Made by a program: the position numbers and the translations under genes | Shown here: piece after piece, positions 54,911 to 63,984 of the stretch | How the letters are laid out: every line of letters starts with the position of its first letter | How positions within the stretch are numbered: the first letter of the stretch is position 1 | Assembly: GCA_031763025.1 (NCBI GenBank) | Contig: JASSKH010000039.1 | Location: 372,001 to 436,000 of the forward strand | Length of the DNA stretch: 64,000 bases | Origin: Macrocystis pyrifera | Taxonomy: Eukaryota > Sar > Phaeophyceae > Laminariales > Laminariaceae | Direction of reading: 5' to 3' | Notes under the pieces: generated by a model | The model's database searches: none | What the model was told of the DNA's origin: nothing | What the model saw: only the letters and a program-made list of their open reading frames with translations

Positions 54911-54941
<31 letters not shown>
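54590..54941 (+). mobile_element. SINE-1, most complete copy
   Basis: Head GGTCCCCGGTGGCTTGGTAG (A box) and GAGTTTGAGTCTCACCGAG (B box), full body, an internal CACCTGTGACCA duplication, and a pure A tail of 31 nt at 54911-54941. It is very similar to 13093-13424. Confidence 0.8.
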
Positions 54942-54943
<2 letters not shown>

Positions 54944-54951
54944 TGCTCATG

Positions 54952-55490
54952 ACGGGGGGTACGCTAGATACCACACACCCCTATAAAAGATGATATTTTC
55001 GAAGGTCAATAATTTATCGCACCCCCCAGCTGCGGGGCTCCTGTGCATGGTGCTTTTAACCAACGATACCCTAGATACCACCCCCCCCCTATAAAACAAT
55101 CTCCGGTGATGATTTTTCCAAAGGTCCAAACGTTTTCACACCCCCTATAATTATCACACCCCCTCGATATTGCACCCCCCAGGGCTCCCGTGCATAGTGC
55201 GTATCACCGGGGGTAAGCTAGATACCACCCCCCGCCTATAAAAGTACCCCCGGTGATGATTTTGCGAAGGTCCAAACGTTTATCACACCCCCTATAATTA
55301 TCACACCCCCTCGATATCACACCTCGATATTACACCCCCCGGTTGCGGAGCTCCTGTGCACAGTGCTTATCACCGGGGGTAAGCTAGATACCACCCCCCC
55401 CTGAAAAGCACCCCCGGTGATGATATTTTCAAAGGTCAAAATATTATTAGTATCACACCCTATAATATCACACCCCGGCAACAAAACGCC
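54952..55490 (+). repeat. GC-rich tandem block, orientation 1
   Basis: About three units of 150-180 bp with CACCGGGGGTAAGCTAGATA, CCACCCCCC, TATAAAA, then CCCCCGGTGATGATTTT and TCACACCCCCTCGATAT. Each unit contains inverted TCACCGGGGG and CCCCCGGTGA cores. The reverse-oriented block lies at 57690-58260. Confidence 0.75.
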
Positions 55491-55799
55491 TCCATCCAGT
55501 AGTGAAAACCCCCAAGTTTTCGCAATTTTTATCGGCGGCGGTTTTTGCCAGGGGTTTCCGCATATGGCGGCTTTGCGGTGTTGCTGGTACGTTCTCACTT
55601 AAATCTGCGGAATGCTGTACTACAGCATTCATTCCTGGAACCCAGCCCCGGCTCGGCGAAGAAATCAGCCATGCCAACTTCAAGCGCGGTGAGATTTATA
55701 GAGGAAAATTACCGAAAAAGCGAGCTTTGTTTTTTTTTTGTAAGTTTGTGTGTCACTTGGTTTTAAAGTAGTATGCCCCCCCCCCCCCCCCCCCCCGCC

Positions 55800-56062
55800 C
55801 CTGCGCCCTGCCTGGTCGGTGAAAACCCGACGTGGTCCGTCCCGGCAGTGTAGGGATGCGAGGGTCTATGGTCGTATGACTACGGCCATGCGCGAAAATG
55901 AGTACAGCTTGGTGCAAGCAATGTCTGCCTGGTCGGTGAAAACCCGACGTGCTCCGTCCCGGCATTGTAGGGATGCGAGGGTCTATGGCCATACGACTAC
56001 GGCCATGCGTGAGATCGAGTACATCTCTGCTATCGAGTACACCCCCCCCTTCGCCCGTCTGG
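55800..56062 (+). mobile_element. Poly(C)-tailed short element, two tandem 3' units
   Basis: Two units, each GCCTGGTCGGTGAAAACCCG, CGTCCCGGCA.TGTAGGGATG, GGGTCTATGG and CGACTACGGCCATGC, end GAGTACA. The second ends GAGTACACCCCCCC. The insertion site on the left is a C run (55776-55797). Confidence 0.7.
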
Positions 56063-56369
56063 GACTTGGCCAAGAGGGGAAGCTTACCACTTGCACGAGA
56101 CAGTTTTTGTTGAGAGTCACCGCTGCTTACGAGACGAACAGCACCAACCCTATAATCCTGACCCTAGCCCCAAGCCAATCAGATCCAGTCAACCATTGGT
56201 TAGCCTTCTCTGGTCGAAAAAACGTAAGGGCCACGTTGGTTTTCAGAGCAAACTCCACACGCTCCTCATGTTTCCGCTCATAGTTGGTGGTATGTTCCAT
56301 CTTGTCTCGCAACACAACGCGTTCCAACCTATTTTTTTCTGAACACAAACGGTGAGCGCTCTATGCTGC

Positions 56370-56550
56370 TTGCAAATCGGGGAAGGCTTTTCATATTTCC
56401 GTGTACTCCCTCGGTTCACGGCGGGGTCGTCGGGGAAGGCCTTTATTTGTTCGTGTGCTCACTCGGTTCGTGACGGGGTGGTGGGGTTGTCAGGGGACGG
56501 CGTTTATTTATGTTCGTACACCCTCTGTGCTGTCTGGGAAGGGGACAGAC
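56370..56550 (+). repeat. About 60-bp tandem repeat, three units
   Basis: GGGGAAGGCYTTT..TT.GTGTRCTCVCTCGGTTC is repeated near 56380, 56432 and 56495 with drift. A short CAG tract follows at 56556-56572. Confidence 0.55.
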
Positions 56551-57107
56551 ACTACAGCAGCAGCAGCAGCTCCAGTTGATGCTCATGTAAAAGAGAGCAC
56601 AAACGAGGACTACGGCCGTCAATCTGTCCCTACACGAAAATATAAGGATTGCTTGGATTGAACATGAATCTACAGAAGGTAACTATATTTTTAGCACAGA
56701 GTTGGAACACATCGCGGCGGTGTTTCCGAAAAAAAAAAACTTGGTGGGAACCAAACTTTGGTTGGGATTTCTTGTGGGTCTGTTTTTTCCGTACTATAAT
56801 ATTCCCAAACCCATGGAGTCTTCTCCCTTTAGAGCTGACCCAACAAACCCAAGAACCTCGAATCTGGCGTTTTGGCCACTTTTGGCCCCCAACCATCGTA
56901 CGTAGGACTATCCTGAAATTTCGTGGGTTGGGGTCATTTGAAAAACGAGGGAAACAGACCAACGAAAAAACCCGAGCAACCTGTTTTCAACCTAATTCTT
57001 CGAAACCAATCTACCAGTATTACATAGTCCCCGTTCAGACTCTGAGATGAAGACCGAACGGGTTCTATATTTTCGGCCAGAGTGGGCCGACCGGAGCGTG
57101 ATTGATA

Positions 57108-57217
57108 CTATTACGGGGGTACATAGTTAATAGGACCTATGGTATACATAAAAACCTATATATTTACCTATTTTTATTGACAATATTTGGTCCTGTTTAT
57201 TATGGTCCTCCGTAATA
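57108..57217. mobile_element. MITE family A copy
   Basis: TATTACGGGGGTACATAGTT ... GTTTATTATGGTCCTCCGTAATA. Confidence 0.85.
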
Positions 57218-57254
57218 CAAGGCACTACGTGTTCTCGTTTTTTTTTTTTTTTTT

Positions 57255-57400
57255 TTCAACCCCATCACAGTTTTTTACTTTCCAGGTCAACTCGTACATA
57301 CAAGTGTACGGGAGGAGGCTTTGCTCTCGGTGGGCCTTCTGCAGCAATAAGCTGCACGTGCACGTACGTGGCCGCACAGCAGGTGTCGTCCTTACCTGCT
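57255..57400 (-). mobile_element. Diverged SINE-1 3' fragment
   Basis: On the minus strand GACGACACCTG ... GTACGAGTTGACCTGGAAAGTAAAAA ends in an A run (57238-57255 as T). Confidence 0.5.
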
Positions 57401-57689
57401 ACGGCCGTCTAAGGCACTCTGTACGCGATATAGGGGGCACAAAAACGCATCGCTCTGTACGTCAATATAAGGATATTTTGTACATTAATTTTATATTAAA
57501 AAGTTCCGCTTTATTAAGGGACAGACCGGTATTAATATTAATAGTACTTTTGCCTTCTGGGGCTCCTTCCTCACTTGAGTGAGCCAGTACTCGAGTCACT
57601 TGAAAGAAATAAATTTGAGAAACAAAAAGTGAGGGCACAAAACCCGATGGCTTACCGTACAACGGGGATGAAAGAACACGCCGGTGATA

Positions 57690-58260
57690 AATCTTTGACC
57701 CTTGGAAAAACCATCACCGGGGGTGCTTTTATTGGGGGGGGGGGGGGGGGTGGTATCTAGAGTGCCCCCGGTGATAGGCACCATGCACAGGAGCCCCCGC
57801 AGCTGGAGGGTGCGATAACGAGGGAGTGTGATAACGAGGGGGTGTGATAAATTTTGGACCTGTGGAAAAAATCATCGCCGGGGGTGCTTTTATAGGGGGG
57901 GGGGGGTGGTATCTAGCTTACCCCCGGTGATAAGCACTATGCACAGGAGCCCCGGAGCTGGGGGGTGTAATATCGAGGGAGTGTGATACCGTTTGAACCT
58001 TTGGAAAAATCATCACCGGGGGTGCTTTTATAGGGGGGGGGGGGGGGGTATCTAGCTTACCCCCGGTGATAAGCACTATGCACAGGAGCCCCGGAGCTGG
58101 GGGGTGTGTAATATCGAGGGGGTGTGATACCGTTTGAACCTTTGGAAAAATCATCACCGGGGGTGCTTTTATAGGGGGGGGGGGGTGGTATCTAGCTTAC
58201 CCCCGGTGATACGCGCTATGCACAGGAGCCCTGGGGGGTGCAGTATCGAGGGGGGTGTGG
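57690..58260 (-). repeat. GC-rich tandem block, orientation 2
   Basis: About four units (near 57712, 57866, 58008 and 58150) of ATCACCGGGGGTGCTTTTAT, a run of G, TGGTATCTAGCTTACCCCCG, GTGATAAGCACTATGCACAG, GAGCCCC and GGGGTGT.ATATCGAGGG. This is the reverse complement of the block at 54952-55490. The period is about 140-150 bp. Confidence 0.8.
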
Positions 58261-58361
58261 GTGGGTGTTTGAGGGAGAGCGCAGAACGACATGTTGCTCA
58301 GCTGCAAAACTATCGGGGTTATGATTAGAGGTGAGGGAGGAGGAGGGGGGGGGGGGGGGGG

Positions 58362-58608
58362 GGGGTGTACTCATGCCATGCATGGCTGTGGTACTACGGC
58401 AATAGATCCTCGCATCTCTTCAATGCCGGGACGGAGCACCTAGTGTTTCCACCGACCAGGCATGAACATTGCTTGCACCAAGCGCGAAGCGCCTCCGTGG
58501 AGTGTTCGGCGAGTTGCAAGAAGGTCGAGCTGCATCTCATTGGACACCGCTTGTTGGGCATACTTGCACACGGATGACAGCGTCGACCGAATAATTCTAG
58601 TTTCAGGT

Positions 58609-58612
<4 letters not shown>
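58362..58612 (-). mobile_element. Poly(C)-tailed short element, nearly full length
   Basis: The minus strand runs from TGAAACTAGAATTATTCGGT (after a C run) through GATGCAGCTCGACCTTCTTG, GCGCTTGGTGCAAGCAATG, CTCCGTCCCGGCATTGAAGA and CAGCCATGCATGGCATGAGT to ACACC plus a run of C. It is about 240 bp long and bounded on both sides by C runs. Confidence 0.75.
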
Positions 58613-58639
<27 letters not shown>

Positions 58640-58870
58640 CGAGAGTGCAGAGCGCCAAGCTGCGGTAGTTGCTCAGCTACGAAAGGAGTTGACGGAGGCG
58701 GGGGCGAGGGGGGCGAGGGGGGGGGTAATCTTATCGCAGTCACAACCGCAGAAAAACCCAATATAGATGCGACGTAAAAAAAAAAAAAAAATACTACTCT
58801 GGGCGTAAACATAAGGACCGCTTGAAAAATATTATGAATACCAAGCGATCCTTATATTTTGCGACCAGAG

Positions 58871-58977
58871 CCTTTAACCCCTTTTAGTTAGTACCGCAGT
58901 GCCGTTTTGGGGACAAATCACTTGGAATTAGACTGGTTTGTCCCCAAATCGGGACTGCGGTACTAAAGGAGGTTAAG
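58871..58977. mobile_element. MITE family B copy with TTAACCC ends
   Basis: TTAACCCCTTTTAGTTAGTA, CCGCAGTGCCGTTTTGGGGA ... GGTTTGTCCCCAAATCGGGA, CTGCGGTACTAAAGGAGGTT, AAG. TTAA at each end next to CCC/GGG resembles piggyBac-type termini. Confidence 0.75.
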
Positions 58978-59319
58978 GGCGATCAGGTAAGACCATGAGA
59001 GTGCGGCCCCCCGCGGATAAAGGTTGTCGTTCAGGTGCATGCCGCAGTCAGGCGTGGCCACAACGTCGAACAGTAGCCCAAAGACAGCCGGCTGGCGGCT
59101 TCAAGAGAGAAGAGCACCAGCGAACGAAGCACAAGCAGCGATGATGGCAGGAAGCCACATGGCTGCACGACGGCAAGACTACAGCGGCAGGTCGCCGATC
59201 GCTGAAATATTTTTTGTCGATTTCACAGCGCACAGCGCACAGCAAACACAAGCACAGCGCGCACCAAATTCCCAGAGCGTACGGCACAAACAGCAAGCAC
59301 AGAGCAACAGCGCTGGTAC

Positions 59320-59465
59320 ATTGGTGGGTCGCTTCCGCTCCAAATCAGTGCACGGAATCCTAGGCTAGCGGGACTGCGCTGGTAAAAAACTGGTGGGTCA
59401 GTACCGCTCCAAATTCAGTGTAGGGAATCCTAGGTTGGTGGGGCTGCGCTGGTGGCATACTGGTG
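59320..59465 (+). repeat. About 70-bp direct duplication
   Basis: CTGGTGGGTC...CCGCTCCAAATYCAGTG ... GGAATCCTAGG ... GGGRCTGCGCTGGT is present twice, and the start of a third unit follows. Confidence 0.65.
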
Positions 59466-59639
59466 GGAGCAAATCCGAAAGTGCTCAGGTAAGATTTTTT
59501 CAAAATCCCAATCCAACTCACAATCGAAACAACGCCCATTAGACCAACTATATATCATGGGGAATTTTTTGAAGGGCTCTAAAAACTGGGCTTCTTTGCC
59601 GAAAACCAGCGATTTGCTCGACGGGACTGCCCAAAACGC

Positions 59640-59965
59640 CAGTAAATTCCTCAGGATGCTCCCCTCAGTTTTCCGATAGCTAGCTGCCTTGAACAGTTTT
59701 CCGTTTCTCCAGAGCCGTGACCGCGCCGCTGTTCGCTCATGTCGCCAGCTCTGAGGACGTCATGATTTTTCAATAAAAATCTTGTTGTAAGAAAAAAAAA
59801 ATCCATTATTTCTGGCCCCAGTTCTCACAAACGGATTATTTTTGGCCCTCCCGAGATTACTGATCGGCTGCTCCCAAAAAATCAAGCTAGGACTCTGGAG
59901 AAACGGAAAACTGTTCCAAAAAACTCTCGGAAAATTCCGGGGAGCATTCTGAGCAGTGTACCGGT
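59640..59965. repeat. Palindromic element with long inverted arms
   Basis: CAGGATGCTCCCCTCAGTTTTCCGA ... GAACAGTTTTCCGTTTCTCCAGAG is mirrored by CTCTGGAGAAACGGAAAACT ... CTCGGAAAATTCCGGGGAGC, with about 165 bp between. It is not family A or B; probably another MITE or foldback family. Confidence 0.65.
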
Positions 59966-60051
59966 GTTTCCGACTGTCCCGCGGAGAAAAACGGGGATAT
60001 TCGGCCTAAAAACTCCGTTCCTGGAGGTCAGAAATAACTTCCGATTATATT

Positions 60052-60168
60052 ATTACGGGCGGCCATAGTACATAGTAAATAGGACCTACGGTACGCCCAA
60101 AATCCTACATATTTACGTGTTTTTTACTGCCAATATTTGGTCCTGTTTACTATGGTCCTCCGTGATAG
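60052..60168. mobile_element. MITE family A copy
   Basis: TATTACGGGCGGCCATAGTA (with a small internal duplication) ... TTTACTATGGTCCTCCGTGATA. Confidence 0.8.
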
Positions 60169-60229
60169 TTGGCCTTTATTAATGCCGTGGGCAGAGAATC
60201 GATCACTAACTGATGATCCGAGTCTTGAA

Positions 60230-60468
60230 CCCTTCTAGGGCTCGCAGTCTCCTTTCGGGGGGAAAGGATTGCGGGGGTCCATAGTAAATAGGACCAAATA
60301 TTGTTAGTAAAAATAGGGAAATATGTAGGTTTTTGTGTGTACCGTAGGTCCTGTTTACTATGCCCCCCCCCCTATCCCCCCTGGCCCCTCCCCCCCCCCC
60401 CCCCCCCCGTAGTAGTCAAATTCCAAGTAGTTTGTCGCCAAAAAGGAACTGCAATTCTAAAACGGTTA
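60230..60468. mobile_element. MITE family B copy split by family A
   Basis: Left half CCCTTCTAGGGCTCGCAGTC and TCCTTTCGGGGGGAAAG; right half TTCCAAGTAGTTTGTCGCCA ... ACTGCAATTCTAAAACGGTTAA. Family A lies between, at 60270-60372, followed by a C run to 60408. Confidence 0.65.
60270..60372. mobile_element. MITE family A copy inside family B
   Basis: TTGCGGGGGTCCATAGTAAA ... GTCCTGTTTACTATGCCCCCCC. The right TIR has expanded into a C run. Confidence 0.75.
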
Positions 60469-61009
60469 AGAGAGGGCAGATATTTAATATATATATATAT
60501 GTATATATATATATCCTGATATTTTGTGTGTGGTTTGTTTATGGCTCATGTTGCGAGGTGGGAACCGTACGCTCCCTGCTTGATCTAAGACTTTTGTCTC
60601 CTGCACCATGCATCAAAACCGCAGACAGGTGAGGTAGGCCCTAGATTGTGACATGGACGACTTGTGGCACATGTCCACCGCCGGATTATCAAGGCATTCA
60701 GGTCGCGCGTCTGCGACTAGTTATTTTATTTCCGTCGTGTTCAAAAAAAAAAAAAAACATGAAGAACCACACTGTAAGTACCATTTTTGGGGTAGTGTCA
60801 GAGGGGGGCGCTCGACAAAAAGAAAAAAACGGCACGCTACTGAACTGCACGTGCACTCCTTCCTTCAAAATTGACCAATGAAAAAAAAAACAAAAAAAAA
60901 CAGGGCGGTGGGATTTAAGGACGAAATCACGACGCAAAAAAAGCGACTTTTAATTTTTTTTCAAATATTATTTTGATTGCGGGGAGGCCTCTCTCACCCC
61001 CCCCCCTCC

Positions 61010-61100
61010 CCCCGACTCCGTCCCGGCATTGTAGGGATACGAGGGTCTGTGCTATGGTCATACGACTACGGCCATGCATGATAAGGAGTACACCCCCTCC
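61010..61100 (+). mobile_element. Poly(C)-tailed short element, 3' end
   Basis: CTCCGTCCCGGCATTGTAGG, GGTCATACGACTACGGCCAT and GATAAGGAGTACACCCCC; only about 90 bp remain. C/T-rich sequence extends to 61190. Confidence 0.65.
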
Positions 61101-61489
61101 CCCCTCCACCTTAATCCCAACTCTCATCCCCTCCCCGCCCTCTCCTCCCCTCCCCCCGCTCTCCCCCCCTCCCCCCGCTCTCCAAAACTATTTTCTTACT
61201 GCCGTGTTTCCTCCATTAAGGCCATACCCAATGCCGCACTGATCCCTCTAGTGGTGTTGGTTGAGTATGGCCCGCTTCCCGCTATAGTCCCTGTCAGAGC
61301 GCTCGGCACTGATAGGACTAAGCGGTGTGGCAGTATGCGTGGTAGTGCTGGTCACCGCTGTGTACAGGGCAGGTATTGTTTGCTGGCTGACGCATACTGG
61401 CTGGCACTATAGAGGGACCGGCACTGCTATTTCGATAATATTCATGTTTTGTCTTTTCAATTTTTTTTCGAAGAATACCTACACGATAG

Positions 61490-61680
61490 TTAAGAGCCCA
61501 TCTTAACGGGGAACACTAAATTTCGTTCAATCAGATGTAAATTAAACTAGAAAAAAAAAATCTAGTCAAATTGAGAGGACCGAAAGTCCTCGGTAAGATG
61601 GGCCCTTGAATTAAATTCGAAAAAAAAAAATCAAGTCAAATTGAAAGAGCCGAAAGTCCCCGTTAAGATGGGCCCTAAAG
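61490..61680 (+). repeat. About 90-bp direct duplication
   Basis: Two copies of AATTAAA..AGAAAAAAAAAATC, AGTCAAATTGARAG..CCGAAAGTCC and GTAAGATGGGCCCT, with AGAGCCCATCTTAAC at the left edge in inverted orientation. Confidence 0.65.
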
Positions 61681-61806
61681 TCCCGAGGTCTAATTTTTCC
61701 GTTTTTTTTTTTTTTTTTTTTTTTTTCTCGAAATCAGTTTTCAGGGGAGGAGATACACGAGATGTCCTCAAAAGACGTGCTACCCCTATGAGATAAACAC
61801 AAATTA

Positions 61807-61912
61807 TTACGGGGGTCCATAGTTAACAGGACCTATGGTATACAGAAAAACCCATGTATTTACCTATTTTTCCTAACAATTTTGGTCCTATTTACTATGG
61901 TCCTCCGTAAGT
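61807..61912. mobile_element. MITE family A copy
   Basis: TTACGGGGGTCCATAGTTAA ... CTATTTACTATGGTCCTCCGTAA. Confidence 0.85.
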
Positions 61913-61953
61913 AGGTGCTACCCCTAGAAGGCAAGATTATAGGTGCTACCGCT

Positions 61954-62061
61954 ATCACGGAGGACCATGGCAAATAGGACCTACGGTACACACAAAAACC
62001 TAAATATTTACGTATTTTTCCTAACAATATTTGGTCCTATTTACTGTGGTCCCCCGTAATA
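61954..62061. mobile_element. MITE family A copy
   Basis: ATCACGGAGGACCATGGCAA ... TATTTACTGTGGTCCCCCGTAATA, only about 40 bp after the previous copy. Confidence 0.85.
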
Positions 62062-62119
62062 GAAGGCAAAATTTAGTGCTGCCCCTGCGGGGCAAACACG
62101 CGTCTCGTAGCTGGCGTCT

Positions 62120-62280
62120 CCCCTTCCGTCTATGGTCGTGCTACTACCGTCTATGGTCGTGCTACTACCGTCTATGGTCGTGTGCTACTACCGTCTATGG
62201 TCGTGCTACTACCGTCTATGGTCGTGCTACTACCGTCTATGGTCGTGCTACTACAGCCATGCATGACATCGAGTACCCCG
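62120..62280 (+). repeat. About 20-bp tandem expansion of the short element's hairpin arm
   Basis: Six copies of TCTATGGTCGTGCTACTACCG precede GTCTATGGTCGTGCTACTAC and AGCCATGCATGACATCGAGT, ACCCCG. The array is a local expansion of the 5' hairpin arm of the poly(C)-tailed element. Confidence 0.7.
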
Positions 62281-62282
62281 CC

Positions 62283-62585
62283 TCGGGATGTGTTAGAAGA
62301 GGAGATGAGGAAAATAGACGAAATGTGACATGGAGGAGTTTGATACCATGAATAGCAGCGAGAAAACGATCGCTATCCTAGGAGATCTAGATGGTGGCCA
62401 CAGGAGGCCAAACAGGAAGGGGATAAGATTAGCGAAACGTTTCTATGCAATTTATGGAAACCAACGTAATGAGCGCCCAATTGTTGGAGGTGTCCCTATT
62501 AGGAGTAGGAACGGTGCTCCGTCTCGAAAGGGATGCGTGGTCAATGGTCAAATGACTAAGGCAAGCAACAAATGAGTACGCCCCA

Positions 62586-62611
<26 letters not shown>
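62283..62611 (+). mobile_element. LINE-B 3' end with poly(C) tail
   Basis: The sequence repeats the last about 290 bp of LINE-B, including the coding end NERPIVGGVPIRSRNGAPSR and the stop TGA after KASNK. It then has GTACGCCCCACC and about 22 C. The frame is damaged near 62390. Confidence 0.8.
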
Positions 62612-62616
<5 letters not shown>

Positions 62617-62712
62617 CCTCGAAAGCGATGCGTGGTCAACGGTCGAATGACTAAGGCAAGCATCAAATGAGTACACCCCCCCCCCCCCCCCCCCCCCCCT
62701 CTTCCCTTAGCC
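62612..62712 (+). mobile_element. Very short LINE-B 3' end in a C tract
   Basis: CCTCGAAAGCGATGCGTGGTCAACGG through CATCAAATGAGTACACC plus a C run, about 60 bp excluding the tail. It is inserted in the poly(C) tail of the preceding copy. Confidence 0.75.
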
Positions 62713-63029
62713 CCCCCCCCCCTCCCCCCTAATCCCAACTCCCCCCCCCCCTGGTATATACCTGGTATATATATATATGTTGGGTTGGCGTTGGTTGGCG
62801 ACGACGCTGTAACACACGCCTCTCACTGCGTGAGCTAGACAGCCTAGGTAAAGTCTCTTTTTTTTTTGGCGGTTACCACGGCTGGCGGTCAAGTGAGCTC
62901 GTTTTTGTGCGGGGAGAACCTTTACTCCGCACAAGGGGGATGATCGTATCACGTAGTGTGTATATGATGAGGCACCCATGAAGCAGTTACATCGCGAACC
63001 CATTGCTGTCCCTGGAAGTGGCCACGCCA

Positions 63030-63300
63030 GAAATTAGATCAATTCGTTGACGCTATCATCCATATGCAAGAATACGCAAGAAAAATCGCCTCAAAAGCGG
63101 TTCTTACTAGGATGCAGCTCACCCTTCATGCGACTCGCCCAACTCCTCACGGCGCCTCGCGCTTAGTGCAAGCAATGTCTGCCTGGTCGGTGAACACCCG
63201 ACGTGCTCCGTCCCGGCATTGTAGGGGTGCGAGGGTCTATGGTTATACGACTACGGCAATGCTTGATAATGAGTACACCCCCCCCCCCCCCCCCTCCCCT
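63030..63300 (+). mobile_element. Poly(C)-tailed short element, full-length copy
   Basis: AGATCAATTCGTTGACGCTA ... GGATGCAGCTCACCCTTCAT ... GCGCTTAGTGCAAGCAATGT ... CTCCGTCCCGGCATTGTAGG ... CGACTACGGCAATGCTTGAT, AATGAGTACACC plus about 19 C. It aligns along its length with the minus-strand copy at 58362-58612. A single frame is open across it, so it may derive from the end of a LINE coding region rather than from a Pol III gene. Confidence 0.75.
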
Positions 63301-63352
63301 TCTATGGTCGTACGACTACAGCCATGCATGATATCGAGTACCTACCCCCCCC
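63301..63352 (+). mobile_element. Poly(C)-tailed short element, last 50 bp only
   Basis: TCTATGGTCGTACGACTACAG, CCATGCATGATATCGAGTAC, CTACCCCCCC. Confidence 0.65.
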
Positions 63353-63354
63353 CC

Positions 63355-63590
63355 TCCGCCTCGAAAGCGATGCATGGTCAATGGTCGAGTGACTATGGCA
63401 GGCAACAAATGAGTACGCGCCCCCCCCTCCTCCCACCCCCGCCCCCCTCCCTTAGCCTCCCCTCCCCCCTAATCCCAACTCCCCCCCTACCCCCCCACCT
63501 ATTGCGTCTCGAAAGGGATGCGTGGTCAATGGTCAAACGACCAAGGCAAGCAACAAATGAGTACGCGCCCCCCCCCCCCCCCCCCCCAAC
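63355..63590 (+). mobile_element. Two further short LINE-B 3' ends
   Basis: The copies at about 63357-63420 and 63507-63567 each read TCGAAAG.GATGC.TGGTCAA ... GCAAGCAACAAATGAGTACGCG (approximately) and end in C runs. Each is about 65 bp. Confidence 0.75.
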
Positions 63591-63737
63591 TGTATGCCGC
63601 CTCCTGATATCCTTTCGTAGCTGAGCAACTACTACAGCATGTATCTCTGCACGCCAGCTAGGGCAAGCCTGATGACCGGACGATATCCCGTCCGCTACGG
63701 TATGCAATACAGCGTCATCTCGACGGGAGAACCTTGG

Positions 63738-63984
63738 GGTCTTTCCCTCTCTGAAAAGGTGGGTCGGCGGAGGGTTTCCTGTAGAGCAGCCGGCATGCGT
63801 TGAGTGGGGAGGGGGGGGGCTTATGTAGATGGGGAACATATGTGTACGTAGCTAGTATATGCGGGGGCGTTTTCCTCTCTGAAAAGGTGGGTCGGCCAGG
63901 GTTTTCCTGCAGAACAGTCGGCATGCGTTGAGTGGGGAGGGGGGGCTTAGCTAGATGGGGAACATATGTGTACATAGGTAGTAT
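63738..63984 (+). repeat. About 125-bp direct duplication at the window edge
   Basis: TCTCTGAAAAGGTGGGTCGG ... CGGCATGCGTTGAGTGGGGA ... GATGGGGAACATATGTGTAC occurs at 63748 and again at 63873. The array may continue beyond the window. Confidence 0.75.
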
